7,008 nt of DNA, taken from NCBI GenBank assembly GCA_026414955.1, contig JAOAIA010000067.1:1-7008 (forward strand), given 5' to 3'. The notes under the pieces are model-generated. The model was given only the letters and a program-made list of their open reading frames with translations. It was not told the origin of the DNA and ran no database searches. Positions 5,956 through 7,008 of this stretch are shown piece after piece; the stretch's first letter is position 1; each line of letters starts with the position of its first letter. This DNA is from Candidatus Bipolaricaulota bacterium. Lineage in GTDB: Bacteria > Bipolaricaulota > Bipolaricaulia > RBG-16-55-9 > DRXL01. A program made the translations under genes and the position numbers.

Positions 5956-6971
5956 TTATGCGTATAGCCCGCGAGCGCGAGCTGCCGTAGCTACTCGATC
6001 CAACGCGACACTATACGCTGCCGTCCGCAAATCGGTGTTCTCCCTCTCGCACGCTGCTTGCACTGTCTGATACGCCCGGCTCATAAAGTGATAGAGCAAC
6101 TTGTCGAGATGCTCTGCGCCCCAACTGTAGGCCCGATGGCCTTGGACCCATTCAAAGTAGCTCGCGGCCATGCCGCCGGCGTTGGCCAGAATGTCCGGCA
6201 CCACGAGAATATTGCGCTCATGCAGGATTCTATCGGCTTCGAGGGTCGTCGGCCCGTTGGCGATCTCCAGGACGGCTCGGGCTTTCACCAGCCCCGCGTT
6301 CTCTTCGGTGATCTGGTTCTCGATCGCTGCGGGGACAAGAAGATCACAGCGCAGGGTGAGCACGTCTTCGTTAGAGATATTGTCTGCGCCGGGGAAGTTG
6401 CGCACGCTGCCGGTGCTGCGCTTGTGTTCGATCAGAGAGGGAATATCCAGCCCGCGCTCTGAGAAGACCCCCCCTGAAGAGTCGCTCACGGCAATTACTC
6501 GCGCGCCGGCTTCGGAGATAAATCGGGCAAAGCTCGTGCCCGCGTTGCCAAAGCCCTGAATGGCCACAGTCGCGTCCGCGACGGAGCTTCCGAGGGACTT
6601 GATCACTTCTGTCGCTATGAAGAAGGCGCCGCGTCCGCTCGCGAGATCGCGCCCTGGCGAACCGCCCAGCAGCAACGGCTTCCCTGTCACAGCCGTAGCC
6701 ATGTAGCGCCCGTGCGCGTGCATACTGAGCGTGTCGAGCATCCACGCCATCTCCCGCTCGCTCGTGTACAGATCGGGTTCGGGGATATCTCGCTCTGGGC
6801 CAAGGAGAGGAGCGATCTCGGCCGTATAGCGTCGAGTTAAGCGTTCCAGCTCGCTCACGGAGAGCGTCTTGGGGTCGCACGTGACGCCGCCCTTCGCCCC
6901 GCTGAGCGGCACCCCTAAGAGCGCCGCCTCCCACGTCGCTAAGATCGCGAGCGCTTCGATCTCCCCTAGCG
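5956..6971 (-). CDS. gdhA: Glu/Leu/Phe/Val dehydrogenase (glutamate dehydrogenase type), 5'-truncated
   Basis: Interconverts glutamate and 2-oxoglutarate plus ammonia with NAD(P); hexameric and cytoplasmic. The gene stays open to the adapter junction at 6971, so the annotated part (about 337 aa) lacks roughly the first 80 of about 415-420 residues. The frame upstream of the GTG at 6912 is coding (GEIEALAILATWEAALLGVP), so 6912 is not the start. Seen in order: PLSGAKGGV with the catalytic Lys, the Asp-containing PEPDLYTSEREMAWMLD block, TGKPLLLGGSPGRDLASGRG, the Rossmann motif IQGFGNAG, then VSDSSGGVFSERGLD, EIANGPTTLEAD and VVPDILANAGGMAASYFEWVQ. These are typical of the small hexameric GDH family seen in archaea, Thermotogae and many bacteria. 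Ser replaces the usual first Gly of GGAKGG. Glutamate is the likeliest substrate, but leucine/phenylalanine/valine relatives share these blocks. It shares an operon with walJ. Confidence 0.92.
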
Positions 6972-7008
6972 CTGTCTCTTATACACATCTGACGCTGCCG
7001 ACGAGCGA
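6972..7008 (-). other. Nextera Read-1 adapter read-through (non-genomic)
   Basis: 6972-6990 is CTGTCTCTTATACACATCT, the Tn5 mosaic end in reverse complement. It is followed directly by GACGCTGCCGACGA (6991-7004), the reverse complement of the Nextera Read-1 transposase adapter tail. The last four bases, GCGA, fall where the i5 index would begin and would fit an index starting GCGA. This is library sequence and ends the genomic insert at 6971. It breaks the dehydrogenase gene. Confidence 0.98.

Noticed and set aside
6058..6559. Plus-strand reading frames opposite the dehydrogenase
   Set aside because: They are antisense shadows of a strongly conserved enzyme, with no ribosome-binding site or family resemblance.
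6371..6988. Long minus-strand reading frame beginning MCIRDS
   Set aside because: It starts inside the adapter and overlaps the well-supported dehydrogenase in another frame; its arginine-rich composition is typical of an antiphase shadow.
1..7008. Inverted terminal repeats suggesting a composite transposon or Tn5 derivative
   Set aside because: The ends are exact library mosaic ends, the right one with the Read-1 adapter tail attached. No transposase lies inside, and the contents are housekeeping genes.

Overview
This is a bacterial window with two gene groups that converge near the middle, cut at both ends by sequencing adapter. Bases 1-17 and 6972-7008 are Tn5 mosaic-end/Nextera-type library sequence rather than genome, so the true insert is 18-6971. 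The organism is a bacterium, shown by HslVU, FtsL/FtsI and a WalJ-type hydrolase. It is GC-rich, uses weak or absent Shine-Dalgarno sites, and is probably uncultured or deep-branching. The last point is inference from the adapter-bounded contig and from modest resemblance to well-known families; I cannot name a phylum.

Left part. A minus-strand gene for a protein with an N-terminal signal peptide starts at 107 and runs off the left edge. It is divergent from hslV. Then on the plus strand come hslV (protease subunit with a short N-terminal propeptide before the catalytic Thr) and hslU (AAA+ unfoldase), 5 nt apart. Together they form the HslVU ATP-dependent protease. Next, apparently with its own promoter, is an unrecognised-by-name coiled-coil protein with a C-terminal PD-(D/E)XK nuclease-like domain. 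Its coiled coil is encoded by a near-perfect 42-bp tandem repeat.

Middle. After about 105 nt containing a GC-rich palindromic repeat come ftsL and ftsI, joined by an ATGA overlap. They encode septal cell-wall synthesis proteins: a single-pass coiled-coil scaffold and a transpeptidase with all three active-site motifs. A second palindromic repeat, apparently of the same family and in opposite orientation, lies in frame inside ftsI in a loop between the SxN and KTG motifs. The usual dcw neighbours (mraZ/mraW before, murE/murF/mraY after) are absent.

Right part. On the minus strand, a Glu/Leu/Phe/Val-type dehydrogenase (gdhA-like), 5'-truncated by the adapter, is followed 9 nt later by a WalJ/YycJ-type metallo-beta-lactamase-fold hydrolase whose 3' end overlaps the 3' end of ftsI by 11 nt.

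No RNA genes, CRISPR arrays, riboswitches or real mobile elements were seen. The most unusual items are the repeat-built coiled-coil nuclease-like protein, the palindromic repeat inside ftsI, and the hslV start region.
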